A DNA stretch of 64,000 nt, taken from Nonomuraea turcica (GTDB taxonomy: Bacteria; Actinomycetota; Actinomycetes; Streptosporangiales; Streptosporangiaceae). Where the stretch lies: positions 682,001 through 746,000 of the forward strand of contig NZ_JAUZQF010000002.1 of the NCBI RefSeq assembly GCF_030718205.1. The letters run 5' to 3'. A program made the position numbers and the translations under genes. Shown piece by piece: positions 50,545 through 59,824 of the stretch; position 1 is the first letter of the stretch, and each line of letters opens with the position of its first letter. The notes beneath the pieces are model-generated. The model had not been told where the DNA came from, ran no database searches, and saw nothing but the letters and a program-made list of their open reading frames with translations.

Positions 50545-53385
50545 ATGGGACTGGGGATCAAGATCTTGGGCCCGTGGGAGCTGACGGCAGGCGGCGACGT
50601 GCTGCCGCTGACCGGCAGCCGGCGGATCGGTCTGCTGGCCCGGCTGGCGTTGAGCGCCGGCCGGGTGGTCACCACTGACCAGCTCCTCACCGATGTGTGG
50701 GGGGAGAGCCGGGCGTCGACGGCGCCGAAGCAGCTCCACATCGTGGTGTCGAAGCTTCGCGAGTTCCTTGCGCCCCGGGCGCTCGACGAGGTCATCGTGA
50801 CCGCGCCGGGTGGATACTGCCTGGACGTGCCACCTGATCACGTCGATGCTCACCTGTTCATGCGGCTGGTGCGCGAAGCGCGTGCCGGCCGGGCCAGGGG
50901 GGAGATCGTTACGGCGGACAGGTTGTTCCAGCAGGCTCTGGCCTTGTGGCGGGGAGAGGCCCTGGCGGGCATGTCGGCGGAGTGGGCCCAGATCGAGGCC
51001 ACCCGCCTGGCGGAGGAACGTCTCACCGCTGTGGAGGATCACGTCGATCTGCGGATGGCGGCGGGTGATCACCACGCGGTGATACCGGATCTGACCGTCC
51101 ACATCGAGGCGCACCCGCTGCGGGAGAGGCCGCATGCGCAGCTGGTGCTGGCGCTGTATCGCGCTGGACGGTCGTCGGAAGCGCTCGCGGTCTACCAGGA
51201 CACTCGCCGCGTCATGATCCAGGAGCTCGGCATCGAGCCGGGTGCCGCGCTGCGCCGGCTCCAGCGGGCGGTGCTCGCTCGCGATCCCGTCCTCGATCTG
51301 ACCGCTCCGGCGCAGGATGTAACGCTCGGCGGCGCCGTCGCCCCGGCCGAGCTGCCCGCCGGCACCCGCGCCTTCACCGCCCGCGATGTCGAGCTCGCCT
51401 GGCTCGACAAGGCGCTCAGCGACTCGGAGGCCGGCACGCCGGCGATCGTCGCCGTCGGCGGTCCCGGCGGGATCGGCAAATCCGCGCTGGCCGTACACCT
51501 GGCGCACGCCGTCGCCGACCGCTATGCCGACGGCGTTCTCTACATCGACCTGCACGGCGCCACCGACGGCCTCCGGCCTCTGTCGCGGCTCGAGGCGCTC
51601 GGCCGGCTTTTGCGCTCGCTCGGCCTGGACGGCTCCGCCGTACCGACCACGGTCGACGAGGCCGCGGCCCTCTACCGATCCCTCACCTCGGCGCGGAACG
51701 TGCTGATCATCCTCGACAACGCCCTCGACACCCGCCAGATCCGCCCGCTCATTCCCGCCGGGTCGGGGTGCGCGGTCGTCATCACGAGCCGACAGGTTCT
51801 CACCTCGGTCGACGGGGCGAGCCATCTCAACCTGCCCGGGCTCGACCCGTCCGCCTCCACCACGCTGCTGGCCCGGATCGCCGGCCCCGGCCGGGTCCAC
51901 GCCGAGCCGGAGGCCGCCGAGCGGATCGTCCGGCTCTGCGGGGGCCTGCCCCTCGCCCTTCGCATCGCGGCGGCACGTCTGGCCGCCCGCCCCGACTGGA
52001 CGCTGTCCTACCTCGCGGACAGGCTCGCCGACGCCACCCGCCGCCTGGACACGCTGGAGCATGCCGACTTGGCCGTCCGCGCCGGCATCGCCGTCAGCCT
52101 CCATCACCTCCAGGAGGAGCCCGCCGGCCAGGACGCCGCCCACCTGTTCGCCCTGCTCGGCCTCCTCGACACGCCCACCCACACCCCGGCAGCCACCGCC
52201 GCTCTCGCTGACCGGCCCGAGCGCACGGTGGCGGATGCGCTGGACCGCCTCCTGGATGCCCGGCTGCTCGAATCGGTGGGGCCGGGCCGCTACCGGATGC
52301 ACGACCTCGTCCGCCTCTACGCCCGCGAACAAGCGGACCACATCATCCAGGAGAACGATCGGGCGGCCGCCACCCGCCGCGCGTTGCACCACTACCTCGC
52401 CACAGCCAGAACGGCCAGCCTTCTGCTCGATCCCACCTCCCCCATCGTCAGAAACCTTCGCGCCGACCAGCCGGGCCTTCGCCTGGACACACCGCAGGAG
52501 GCAGTCGACTGGATCGAGCTGGAGCGCGACAACCTCATCGCCGTCGCCCGGCAGGCCACCAGCCGCACCGACGATCCCGGCACAGTGGAAGGCCTCGCCG
52601 CCAGTCTCAACAGACCCTTCAGCCACAGAGGCTGGCTCGCCGATCTGGCCGAGATCCATCACCACGCCTTGCACGTGGCCGCCCGGACTGGCGACTGGGC
52701 GGCCCAAGCCCGCGGGCACAACCATCTGGGCCTCATCCACAAGAACCAAGGTCGCTTCGAGCCTGCGGTCGAGCAGTTCGAGCGTGCCCTCGCGTGCTGG
52801 GATCGAGCAGGTCTGCCTCTGCGTAAGGCGGGCACCCTCCACAATCTCGGCACGACCTACGGCAAGCTGGGGCGGTTCGACGACGCGCTTGCCACCCAGG
52901 ACGAGGCGACAGCGGCAGCGACAGCCAGTGGCCTGCGCGACTACCAAGCGATGATCCTCAACGGCCGGGCCGCGGTGCTGATCAGAATGGGCCGGCTGGA
53001 CGACGCGATCGACGCCAGCCGACGAAGCCTGGAGATCTGGGCGGAGTTCGACAATCCCTACGGCGAGGGAACGGCGACCGACACGCTGGCCGATGCCTAC
53101 CGACGCGCCGGCAGGCTCGTTGAGGCCGAGGCTGGATACAGGAGGGCGGCCTACCTCCACCACAAGGCCGGTGCCCGCGCGCTGGAGGCCGGTACTCTGT
53201 GGGGGCTCGGCGACACCCTGCACGATCTTGGACGGCAGGACGAGGCGCGACAGCGCTGGCACCAGTCGGCTCGGATTCTGTGTGATGTCCATCTCCTCAC
53301 CGAGGAGGAGCTGGAGGTCCTGCTCGCCCAGGACCTCCCTCAAGCTCCCGACCCCGTCAAGCACTTGAGCGCGGGAGCGCGTTGA
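50545..53385 (+). CDS. SARP-type regulator with STAND ATPase and TPR domains (AfsR-like)
   Basis: 946 residues. ATG 50545 is preceded by GGAGGG; the frame is open far upstream but without a start signal. Residues about 1-95: OmpR-like DNA-binding domain (LGIKILGPWELTAGGDVLPL, GRVVTTDQLLTDVWGE). About 100-245: bacterial transcriptional activator domain (RLFQQALALWRGEALAGMSA). About 290-560: NB-ARC-type ATPase with P-loop GGPGGIGKSALAVHLA and Walker B-like VLIILDNALDTRQI. About 715-930: TPR repeats (RGHNHLGLIHKNQGRFEPAV, GTLHNLGTTYGKLGRFDDAL). Such proteins activate secondary-metabolite or development genes. No biosynthetic cluster is next to it. It is tail to tail with the nSTAND1-WD40 gene. 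Confidence 0.92.
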   Translation: MGLGIKILGPWELTAGGDVLPLTGSRRIGLLARLALSAGRVVTTDQLLTDVWGESRASTAPKQLHIVVSKLREFLAPRALDEVIVTAPGGYCLDVPPDHVDAHLFMRLVREARAGRARGEIVTADRLFQQALALWRGEALAGMSAEWAQIEATRLAEERLTAVEDHVDLRMAAGDHHAVIPDLTVHIEAHPLRERPHAQLVLALYRAGRSSEALAVYQDTRRVMIQELGIEPGAALRRLQRAVLARDPVLDLTAPAQDVTLGGAVAPAELPAGTRAFTARDVELAWLDKALSDSEAGTPAIVAVGGPGGIGKSALAVHLAHAVADRYADGVLYIDLHGATDGLRPLSRLEALGRLLRSLGLDGSAVPTTVDEAAALYRSLTSARNVLIILDNALDTRQIRPLIPAGSGCAVVITSRQVLTSVDGASHLNLPGLDPSASTTLLARIAGPGRVHAEPEAAERIVRLCGGLPLALRIAAARLAARPDWTLSYLADRLADATRRLDTLEHADLAVRAGIAVSLHHLQEEPAGQDAAHLFALLGLLDTPTHTPAATAALADRPERTVADALDRLLDARLLESVGPGRYRMHDLVRLYAREQADHIIQENDRAAATRRALHHYLATARTASLLLDPTSPIVRNLRADQPGLRLDTPQEAVDWIELERDNLIAVARQATSRTDDPGTVEGLAASLNRPFSHRGWLADLAEIHHHALHVAARTGDWAAQARGHNHLGLIHKNQGRFEPAVEQFERALACWDRAGLPLRKAGTLHNLGTTYGKLGRFDDALATQDEATAAATASGLRDYQAMILNGRAAVLIRMGRLDDAIDASRRSLEIWAEFDNPYGEGTATDTLADAYRRAGRLVEAEAGYRRAAYLHHKAGARALEAGTLWGLGDTLHDLGRQDEARQRWHQSARILCDVHLLTEEELEVLLAQDLPQAPDPVKHLSAGAR

Positions 53386-53702
53386 TCAGATCGATGATCG
53401 CCCGGTAGACGACCGGAATGGGTGCCAGAACCACGCTTGGCCGCCGTCGACGCATGGCGCCCACCGATCGCAAGCACCTCTATCTGCGGTTTCGCGTGGC
53501 CGCCGGATCATGGAGCTGCTCGGAGCGACCTCGTTGAAGATCTCGACGGCGCCCGGGCCGTGATGCTGGACGCTGTCCACTGCGAGCTTCGGCGCAGGAT
53601 GCGTCCCCCGGTATACCTGGCAGGTGGCCGTCGATGAAGCGGACGGCGCGCTCGCCCACGACCGCCACGCTGGACTCCCACGCCCCGGGGCAACGGTGCA
53701 GG
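53386..53702. other. Intergenic region between the two large ATPase genes
   Basis: 317 bases. A minus-strand frame at about 53580-53680 encodes AVVGERAVRFIDGHLPG, which looks like coding sequence but is too short to place. No hairpin of note was found. Confidence 0.4.
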
Positions 53703-56700
53703 TCAGGAGTTCGGGCCGAGATGGCTGCGGCGTTCTTCCGCGGTCAGCTCGCGGGTACGGCGCGATCTGGCCAGTTCGAGCACCGTTCCGGCCGGGCCGC
53801 ACACCTCGCAGGCGCGGGTCCGGACGAGGCTGCCGCCCAGACCGGTCGCCAGCGAGCGACCGAGGAAGATCTGCGGGCTCAGCCCCCTGACGATCCGCGT
53901 ACCGTCGGGGCTGAACACCGCGAGACCGCCGGTCGCGCCCCAGCCGGTCAACTCCAGCGGTTCGCCGCCGCCTGTCGCCCGCCAGAGCCGCAGGTGGCCC
54001 GCGGGTTCGTTGGTGACCAGCCAGGTGCCGTCAGGGCTGAACCTCACCTTACGGACGGTGTTCTCGGCGCCGTGCAACACGGCCGCGGGCTCGCCCTGGC
54101 CGCCGATGTCCCAGAGCCGGATGGCGCCGTCCGCGGCCGCGGCGGCCAGCCGCAGCCCGTCTGGGCTGAACGCGAGGCCCGTGATGTCCTCCACATGGCC
54201 CCGAAGAATCTTCGGCTCGCTCTTGTCGGTCAGGTCCCACACGACGACGGTGTGGTCGTCACGGGCGTCGGCCAGCTTCATGCCGTCCGGGCTGAGTGCC
54301 ACGTCGCCGTCGGCGCGGCCCGTGGGCCGGGCCTGCCAGCCGGTGACCGCTGTCAGCCCGCCGGACGGGGAGATCTGCCACACCTGCGGTTCGGTGTCGA
54401 AGGCGCCCGCCACGATCCGCTTTCCGTCGGCGCTGAACGCTAGGCCGGCCGGGATGCCGCGGAAGGGCGCGGGTGTGGTGACTGGCGCGCCGGCGGTGGT
54501 GAGGTCCCACAGGCTCAGGGTCCCGGCCCGGCCGATGCCCGCCATCCGCCGGCCGTCCGGGCTCAGCGCGACGAGGTAGCCGGCATCACGCGGGCCGCGC
54601 ACCTCGGCCGGGGTCGTGTCGCGCCATATCTTGATGCGGACGTCCTGCGGGCTGATGAGTGAATCCGGCCCCGCGCTGACCGCCACCGTGCTCGTGTCAG
54701 CGCTGAGCGCCACTGGCCTGCCCTCGCTCGATGACGGGTCGCCCGCCGTGACGTCCCACGTCCGCAGGGAGCCGTCCGCCTCGACGCTGACCAATGACTT
54801 CCCGTCCGGGGTGAACGCCGCCCCGCGGGGGTTCCCCTTCGGGCTGCGCAACACCAGCGGGTCGGCGTCGCTGCCCGTCGTCCAGACGCGGATCACGCCG
54901 TCGGCGCCGTAGGTCGCCATGCGATCCCCGGCCGCTGTGAACACCAGGCCGTTCAGCTTCGGGGCGTGGCCGGCCAGCTCGATCTGCGGGATCCAGTCGC
55001 CAGCCGGCGCCTCCGTCGCGTCCCAGACACGGGGAACGTCGCCTTCGACGGTCGCGACCCATGGTCCGCGCGGGCTGACGGCCACCTGCTCCGGCTCGCC
55101 GCTCGCGGCCGCGCGCTGCAGAACGGGCCGGTCCCGGGTCATGTCCCACAGTCGCAGCGGCGATCCGTTGCCCCCGGTGGCGAGCAGCCGGCCGCTGGGG
55201 CTGAACGAGACGCTCCTGACCGCGCGGCCGGGGACACTGAGCTTGACGGGCTCGGAGCGCCCCAGCTTCCAGATGCGCACGCCGTCGCTGTGCGCGCTCG
55301 CCACCCTACCGTCCCGGCTGACGCTGACGCCGTGGACGCCACCGTCAACGGTCCCCAGAACCACGGGCGGATCGCTTGACGCCAGGTCCCACAGCACCAG
55401 TTCTCCTCCGGAGCCTCCGGTGACCAGCTGCCGGCCGTCTACGCTGAACGCGGCGCTCTGGATACCGTCCGTCCGATCGGCCTGGAGCACATGGCCGGCC
55501 CGGCGCGGCGTGGTACCGTCCAGGCTCCAGATCTCCAGGCCCGCCGGGCCCGACCCGGCGCCCCAGATCGCGATCTTCCGGCCATCCAGAGTGGCCGTCG
55601 TTCCTGTGACCCTGCGCAGGCCAACCGGGGTGGAGCCTCGCAGCCGGGAGTCCGCACTGGCCTGGCGGAGCACGAGGTCGGCCTCCGGAGTGGGCTCCGC
55701 CTGGTACGCCTCGATCGCCAGCAGCAACGCCAGTTCCGGGTCTTGCTGGAGCTGGCGGCGTGCTTCGGCGGCCAGCCGTACCGAGGCGGCGCGGTCGCGC
55801 TCGACGTCCCTGTTGCCTACCTGGACCAGGACGAGCGCGGCCAGCACGATGACCGCGACGGCAGCGACCGGCAGCCCGCCGAAGGCGAGACGGGTCCGGC
55901 GGCGGGCTCGGTCGCGCTCGGCCGCGCTCGAGCGGCAGGCCGCCAGGAAGGTTCGCTCCAGCTCGTTCAGCGGTACGAAGCTCGCCTCGCCGTCCCAGAG
56001 GGCGAGGCGAGTGCCGCGGTACAGGTAGTCCTCGCCGCGCCCGTTGCGGTCCCACTCGGCCGCGTCAGACGTGAGCCGCTGGTGCCGCAGAAGGGCCTCA
56101 CGGTCTGCGGTGAGCCATTCCCGCAGCCGGGGCCAGCCGGTGAGGAGCGCTTCATGCGCGATGTCGACCAGGTCCTGGTCCACGACGATGAGCCTGGCGG
56201 CAGCGAGCCGGTCGAGGACCGCGTCCAGCTCGCCAGCGGGTCCGATGCCGGCGAGCTCGTCCCGGTCGAGACCGCGGCGGGTGTCGGAGCTGCCCGAGCC
56301 CAGGGCGACGAGCCGCAGCAGCACGGCGCGGAGCAACTGCCGCTGGTCGGCTTCCAGATCGGCGTACAGGTGCTCAGCGGTCCGCGCGATCGCGCCGGAC
56401 ACGCCACCCACGGCCCGGTAGTCCGCCAGCGCCAGCGTGTCTCCCTGCTGCCTGCTCCACGTTTCGCGCAGCGCGTGCGCGACCATCGGGAGCGCCCCCT
56501 TCTGCTCGGCGGCCTCGGCCACCACGGTGACCACCAGATCCGGGTCCACGCTCAGCCCCGCCCGGGCGGCAGGTTCGGTGATGATGGCGCGCATCTCCTG
56601 CTCGGACATGGGCCCGACCGGCAGGTGAACGCTGTCGAGGAGAACTGCGGTCAGACCGGGATGCGACATGCAGCGCTCGTAGAAGTCGGTGCGGATCCCG

Positions 56701-57368
56701 ATCACCAGCACCGGGCCGTCCTGACCGCTGACGAGCTCGCTCAGCGCGTCGAGGAAGCCGGCGCGTTCCGGCTCGTCGGCGCAGAGCGTGAACGTCTCCT
56801 CGAACTGGTCGATGATCATCACGTCGGCGCCGTCAGTGTCGGAGGCGTGCAACCGGGACAGCGGGTGCGCACCCGGAGTGAGCAGCGTGACGGTAGTTCC
56901 GTCGGCGGTCAGCCGCGCGGCCAGCCCGGCCCGCAGCAACGAGGACTTGCCGCTGCCGGTGGCCCCGCGGACCACCGTCAGCGGTCCCTGCTTCACGGCC
57001 TTCAGCAGGACCTCGAGAAGGTCGTCCCGGCCGAAGAACAGGTCGGCGGCGTCGACGTCCAGCGGAAGCAGGCCGGGGTAAGGGCAACGGCGCTGCGACC
57101 GTTCGAGTTCGGCCGCGACCAGCTGCCACTTCCGCTCCCATTCGGCGGGATCGCCACCGCAGGCGACGGCGTACGCCAGTGTCGCCTCAAGAGTGGGCAG
57201 CCGCGTCCCGGTGGCCGCCTCGGCGAGGGTGCTCCGCGAGAAATGCGCGCGCTCCGCGAGTACGCGGTAGCTCGGTCGCCCGGCCTCGTCCCTGAGCCGG
57301 CGCAATTCCCAGGCGAGCCTTTCGACGGGACCGGCCAACGGATCCACCGGCTGCTCGGGCCGCCCCAA
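53703..57368 (-). CDS. XRE - nSTAND1 ATPase - WD40 signalling protein
   Basis: 1221 residues from TTG 57368, chosen because AGAGGTGAG lies just upstream; ATG 57440 would add 24 basic residues with a poorer site. Residues about 10-85: helix-turn-helix (AERAHFSRSTLAEAATGTRL). About 95-490: nSTAND1 ATPase (CPYPGLLPLDVDAADLFFGR, P-loop GATGSGKSSLLRAG, Walker B MIIDQFEETFTLC, GIRTDFYERC). A membrane-like helix follows about residue 506 (AAVAVIVLAALVLVQVG). About 580-1190: some 14 WD40-type blades (LRLWDM, VRIWKL, IRLWDIGGQG). A sensor/transducer that oligomerises on ATP binding; the signal is unknown. Not obviously tied to an effector, so a defence role is speculative. Confidence 0.88.
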   Translation of the reverse strand: MGRPEQPVDPLAGPVERLAWELRRLRDEAGRPSYRVLAERAHFSRSTLAEAATGTRLPTLEATLAYAVACGGDPAEWERKWQLVAAELERSQRRCPYPGLLPLDVDAADLFFGRDDLLEVLLKAVKQGPLTVVRGATGSGKSSLLRAGLAARLTADGTTVTLLTPGAHPLSRLHASDTDGADVMIIDQFEETFTLCADEPERAGFLDALSELVSGQDGPVLVIGIRTDFYERCMSHPGLTAVLLDSVHLPVGPMSEQEMRAIITEPAARAGLSVDPDLVVTVVAEAAEQKGALPMVAHALRETWSRQQGDTLALADYRAVGGVSGAIARTAEHLYADLEADQRQLLRAVLLRLVALGSGSSDTRRGLDRDELAGIGPAGELDAVLDRLAAARLIVVDQDLVDIAHEALLTGWPRLREWLTADREALLRHQRLTSDAAEWDRNGRGEDYLYRGTRLALWDGEASFVPLNELERTFLAACRSSAAERDRARRRTRLAFGGLPVAAVAVIVLAALVLVQVGNRDVERDRAASVRLAAEARRQLQQDPELALLLAIEAYQAEPTPEADLVLRQASADSRLRGSTPVGLRRVTGTTATLDGRKIAIWGAGSGPAGLEIWSLDGTTPRRAGHVLQADRTDGIQSAAFSVDGRQLVTGGSGGELVLWDLASSDPPVVLGTVDGGVHGVSVSRDGRVASAHSDGVRIWKLGRSEPVKLSVPGRAVRSVSFSPSGRLLATGGNGSPLRLWDMTRDRPVLQRAAASGEPEQVAVSPRGPWVATVEGDVPRVWDATEAPAGDWIPQIELAGHAPKLNGLVFTAAGDRMATYGADGVIRVWTTGSDADPLVLRSPKGNPRGAAFTPDGKSLVSVEADGSLRTWDVTAGDPSSSEGRPVALSADTSTVAVSAGPDSLISPQDVRIKIWRDTTPAEVRGPRDAGYLVALSPDGRRMAGIGRAGTLSLWDLTTAGAPVTTPAPFRGIPAGLAFSADGKRIVAGAFDTEPQVWQISPSGGLTAVTGWQARPTGRADGDVALSPDGMKLADARDDHTVVVWDLTDKSEPKILRGHVEDITGLAFSPDGLRLAAAAADGAIRLWDIGGQGEPAAVLHGAENTVRKVRFSPDGTWLVTNEPAGHLRLWRATGGGEPLELTGWGATGGLAVFSPDGTRIVRGLSPQIFLGRSLATGLGGSLVRTRACEVCGPAGTVLELARSRRTRELTAEERRSHLGPNS

Positions 57369-57492
57369 TGTGCACTCACCTCTTGTTGTCCGGAGTCTTC
57401 GCCGCGTTGTCCTGGACCCACGGAGGGCTATTTCGGACATCCCTGGGCCGCCTTAGACCTTAGATCTCCAGCACGACAAGAGGGGGCAAATA

Positions 57493-57830
57493 ATGAGATT
57501 TCACGTACTGGGATCCTTGGAGATCCACACGGGGGATGGAGCCGTCGACGCCTACGTGAACCGGGCCGGGCTCCTGTGCGGCATGGGCGACAGGGTCTAC
57601 GTCCGGCGCGACGTCGAGGCCGGCCTGACGCTCGCGCCGTCTGATCCCCACCTGCTGTGCCTGCGCGGCCGACTCCTGGCCGAGGACAACGACATTCCGG
57701 CCGCCAAGGCGGCCCTGTCAGCCGCGGTCGCAGCCGATTCCAGGCCGGCCGAGGCGGGAGCGTCCCGCGATGCGCCGGCCGACCAGGACGGAGACCTGGA
57801 CGCCCCCGTCCAGTTCTTTGACGTCCACGC
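57493..57830 (+). pseudogene. SARP-type gene reduced to its start and part of a TPR domain
   Basis: Good ribosome site (AGAGGGGGC) and ATG 57493; the first residues RFHVLGSLEIHTGDGA are the usual start of a SARP regulator. They are fused directly to VDAYVNRAGLLCGMGD and DVEAGLTLAPSDPHLLCLRG, AAKAALSAAVAADSRPAEA, the end of a TPR array. The DNA-binding, activator and ATPase domains are missing. The adjoining TPR part lies in inverted orientation (57830-58060). Confidence 0.6.
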
Positions 57831-58060
57831 GGACGTTGCCGCGGTTGCAGACCACCTCGGAGGAGGGCGGCGGCCAGCCGGGCGGCCTGGTCGTAGTCGT
57901 TCAGCGCCTCGGTCAAGCGCCCGAGGTGCCGGTGGAGGGCAGCGCGCTCGAAATAGGCGCGTGACTCGTTCGGGTCGACGGTGACGACCGCGGTGTAGTC
58001 GCCGATGGCCTGCTCGTGGTCGCCGGACCGAGCCCGGGCAGCGGCCTGGTGCATAAGCAT
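57830..58060 (-). pseudogene. Inverted TPR segment of the same gene
   Basis: The minus strand encodes GDHEQAIGDYTAVVTVDPNE, SRAYFERAALHRHLGRLTEA, LNDYDQAARLA, and in a shifted frame SSEVVCNRGNVRVDVKELDG. In intact TPR proteins of this type these repeats precede the VDAYVNRAGLL repeat found on the plus strand next door. The two pieces therefore look like one gene split by an inversion near 57830. Confidence 0.5.
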
Positions 58061-58117
58061 CTAGCGTCCACGGAGATGGCTTATGGGTTTGAACATAGTC
58101 GTCACCTTGTAGCCTTC

Positions 58118-58206
58118 GGGCCATCACCGCACGTGCGGGGCCGACCGCAGGTAAACGTCGGGGACGATCACGCGCTCCCGGGCCATCCCCGCGCGGGGAT
58201 GGCCTG
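58118..58206. CRISPR. Two-repeat CRISPR-like relic (type I-E-like repeat)
   Basis: Repeat-like unit 1 at 58118-58145 (GGGCCATCACCGCACGTGC then GGGGCCGAC) and degenerate unit 2 at 58180-58206 start 62 bases apart, with a 34-base unique segment between. The CCCCGC...GCGGGG core and GGxCCATC start resemble actinobacterial type I-E repeats (normally 28-29 bases, 61-base period). Unit 2 contains a perfect 24-base palindrome (58181-58204). No cas gene or further repeats lie in the window; the transposase remnant starts right after. Confidence 0.4.
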
Positions 58207-58219
58207 TAGGTGACCACAT

Positions 58220-58965
58220 GTGCGCCTGGTTCGGGAGAACCCTGGCTGGGGATATCGGCGGGTGCAGGGTGAGCTCGCCACACTCGGCATCAAGATCGTG
58301 CCGTCCACCGTCTGGGAGATCATCAAGCAGAAGGCCTTGATCCGGCACCCCAGCGGGCATCCACCCGTGGGCCGACTTCCTGCGCTCGCAAGCCCACGCT
58401 CTGCTGGCCTGCGATTTCATCGAGACCGTCACCTTGAACGGGCACCGCCAGTACATCCTGGCCGTCATCGAGCACGCCACCAGGCGCATCCGCGTACTGG
58501 GCACCACCGCTCACCCGACCACCGACTGGGTGATCCAGGCGATCAGGAACCTCGTTATGGACCTGGAAGATGCGGGCTGCCGGGCACGCTTTCCGATCCG
58601 TGACAGGGATGGGAAGTTCCCCGCCCCCATGGACAACATCCTCGCCGACGCAGGCATCCAGACCGTACTCACCGGTATCCGGATGCCTCGCATGAATTCC
58701 ATCATGGAGCGATGGGTGCAGTCCTGCCGCCACGAACTCCTGGACCCGCTGCCTGATCTGGAACGAACACCACCTGCGGCACGCCCTACGCGAGTACGAA
58801 CTGTTCTACAACTGGCACCGAGCCCATCAAGCCCTGGCCCAAGCCGCCCCGCTGCGTACCGTCCCGAACCCGATCAAGGATCCAGAGCGAATCACCGACC
58901 TGAACATACGCCGACGAGACCGGCTCGGCGGCGTCCTTCACGAGTACTCACATGCCGCTTGACCT
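58220..58965 (+). mobile_element. IS3/IS481-type transposase with two frameshifts
   Basis: Three frames in order: LVRENPGWGYRRVQGELATL (HTH-like); then ACDFIETVTLNGHRQYILAV (first Asp), FPIRDRDGKFPAPMDNIL (second Asp), MPRMNSIMERWVQSCRHELL (Glu); then HLRHALREYELFYNWHRAHQ and a C-terminal EYSHAA stop at about 58963. The DDE triad survives but the frameshifts near 58370 and 58755 make it non-functional. Its end overlaps the start of the DeoR gene. Confidence 0.75.
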
Positions 58966-59719
58966 GCATGGATGGAATTTTCGGCAGGCGCAGGTCCGCA
59001 CCGCGGGATTCGTCTCGGTCAGCGATCTCGCCAGGGAGCTTCGCGTTTCCGACATGACCGTCCGCAGGGACCTGCGCAAGCTGGCGGCGGACGGAGAGGT
59101 GGAGATCGTCCACGGAGGTGTGCGGCTCGCGGCCGTCGAACGGACGACCGGCTTCACCCGCCGTGTGGCCACCAACCCGGCCGCGAAGCGCAACATCGGA
59201 CAGCGCGCCGCCGACCTGGTGAAGCCGGGCGACGCCATCGCCGTCGATGCGGGCACGACCGCCTACGAACTGGCGGCCGCGTTACCGCGCGGCTTCGGCG
59301 GCTGCATTGTCACGCACAGCATCCCGGTCACCCAGCTCATGCTGCACCGGCCCGGCGTTCGCACGGTCGGTCTCGGCGGTGACCTCTACCCCGCCAGCCA
59401 GGCGTTCGTCGGCCCGATGACCGTCGAGGGCGTCAGGAACCTGCGGGTGCGGACGTTCTTCATGGGCGCTGCCGCCGTCGACGCCCGTGGCGTGTATGTA
59501 GCCACGGACATCGAACGCCCCACGAAACGGGCGCTCATGGACATCGCCGACGAGGTGGTGCTCCTGGTCGACGGGACCAAGTTCTCGACTTCCGCCCCTG
59601 TCCTGCTGTGCTCCTTCGACAGTGTGAACGCCCTCGTGACCGACATGGCTCCGCCGGAGGATGTCGTCGCGGCGCTGGACAAAGCCGGGACCGTCCTGCA
59701 CATGTCGGACGACCGTTAA
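58952..59719 (+). CDS. DeoR-family transcriptional regulator with IS-derived start
   Basis: 255 residues. The helix-turn-helix is complete (RTAGFVSVSDLARELRVSDM, TVRRDLRKLAADGEVEIVHG), as is the sensor domain (PGDAIAVDAGTTAYELAAAL, VRTVGLGGDLYPASQAFVGP, FFMGAAAVDARGVYVATDIE). However ATG 58952 lies within the last codons of the upstream transposase remnant, and the first 9 or so residues (PLDLHGWNF) do not fit the family, which normally has an LxxERxxxI start. The original start was probably lost on insertion. Expression may now depend on the IS end. Confidence 0.85.
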   Translation: MPLDLHGWNFRQAQVRTAGFVSVSDLARELRVSDMTVRRDLRKLAADGEVEIVHGGVRLAAVERTTGFTRRVATNPAAKRNIGQRAADLVKPGDAIAVDAGTTAYELAAALPRGFGGCIVTHSIPVTQLMLHRPGVRTVGLGGDLYPASQAFVGPMTVEGVRNLRVRTFFMGAAAVDARGVYVATDIERPTKRALMDIADEVVLLVDGTKFSTSAPVLLCSFDSVNALVTDMAPPEDVVAALDKAGTVLHMSDDR

Positions 59720-59824
59720 AAGTACTCCAACACCGTGCGGCCCGACGAGAGGGCCGCGCTCCAGCAGACCCCGCACAACCGCGGATAACTGTAGGTCGGC
59801 GAAGCCGTGCTCGACGGGGTGCGT

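Noticed and set aside
50452..53364. A 970-codon open frame on the minus strand
   Set aside because: Antisense of the SARP-STAND gene, which has clear domains; no start signal or motifs.
53703..57368. AVAST/Avs-type antiviral protein
   Set aside because: The protein has a STAND ATPase and repeats but no nuclease or other effector domain, and WD40-nSTAND1 regulators are common in actinomycetes without defence function.
55491..57644. A 717-codon open frame on the plus strand
   Set aside because: Antisense of the nSTAND1-WD40 gene; composition typical of a shadow frame.
58118..58206. A functional CRISPR-Cas system
   Set aside because: Only two imperfect repeats, no leader and no cas genes in the window; reported as a relic only.
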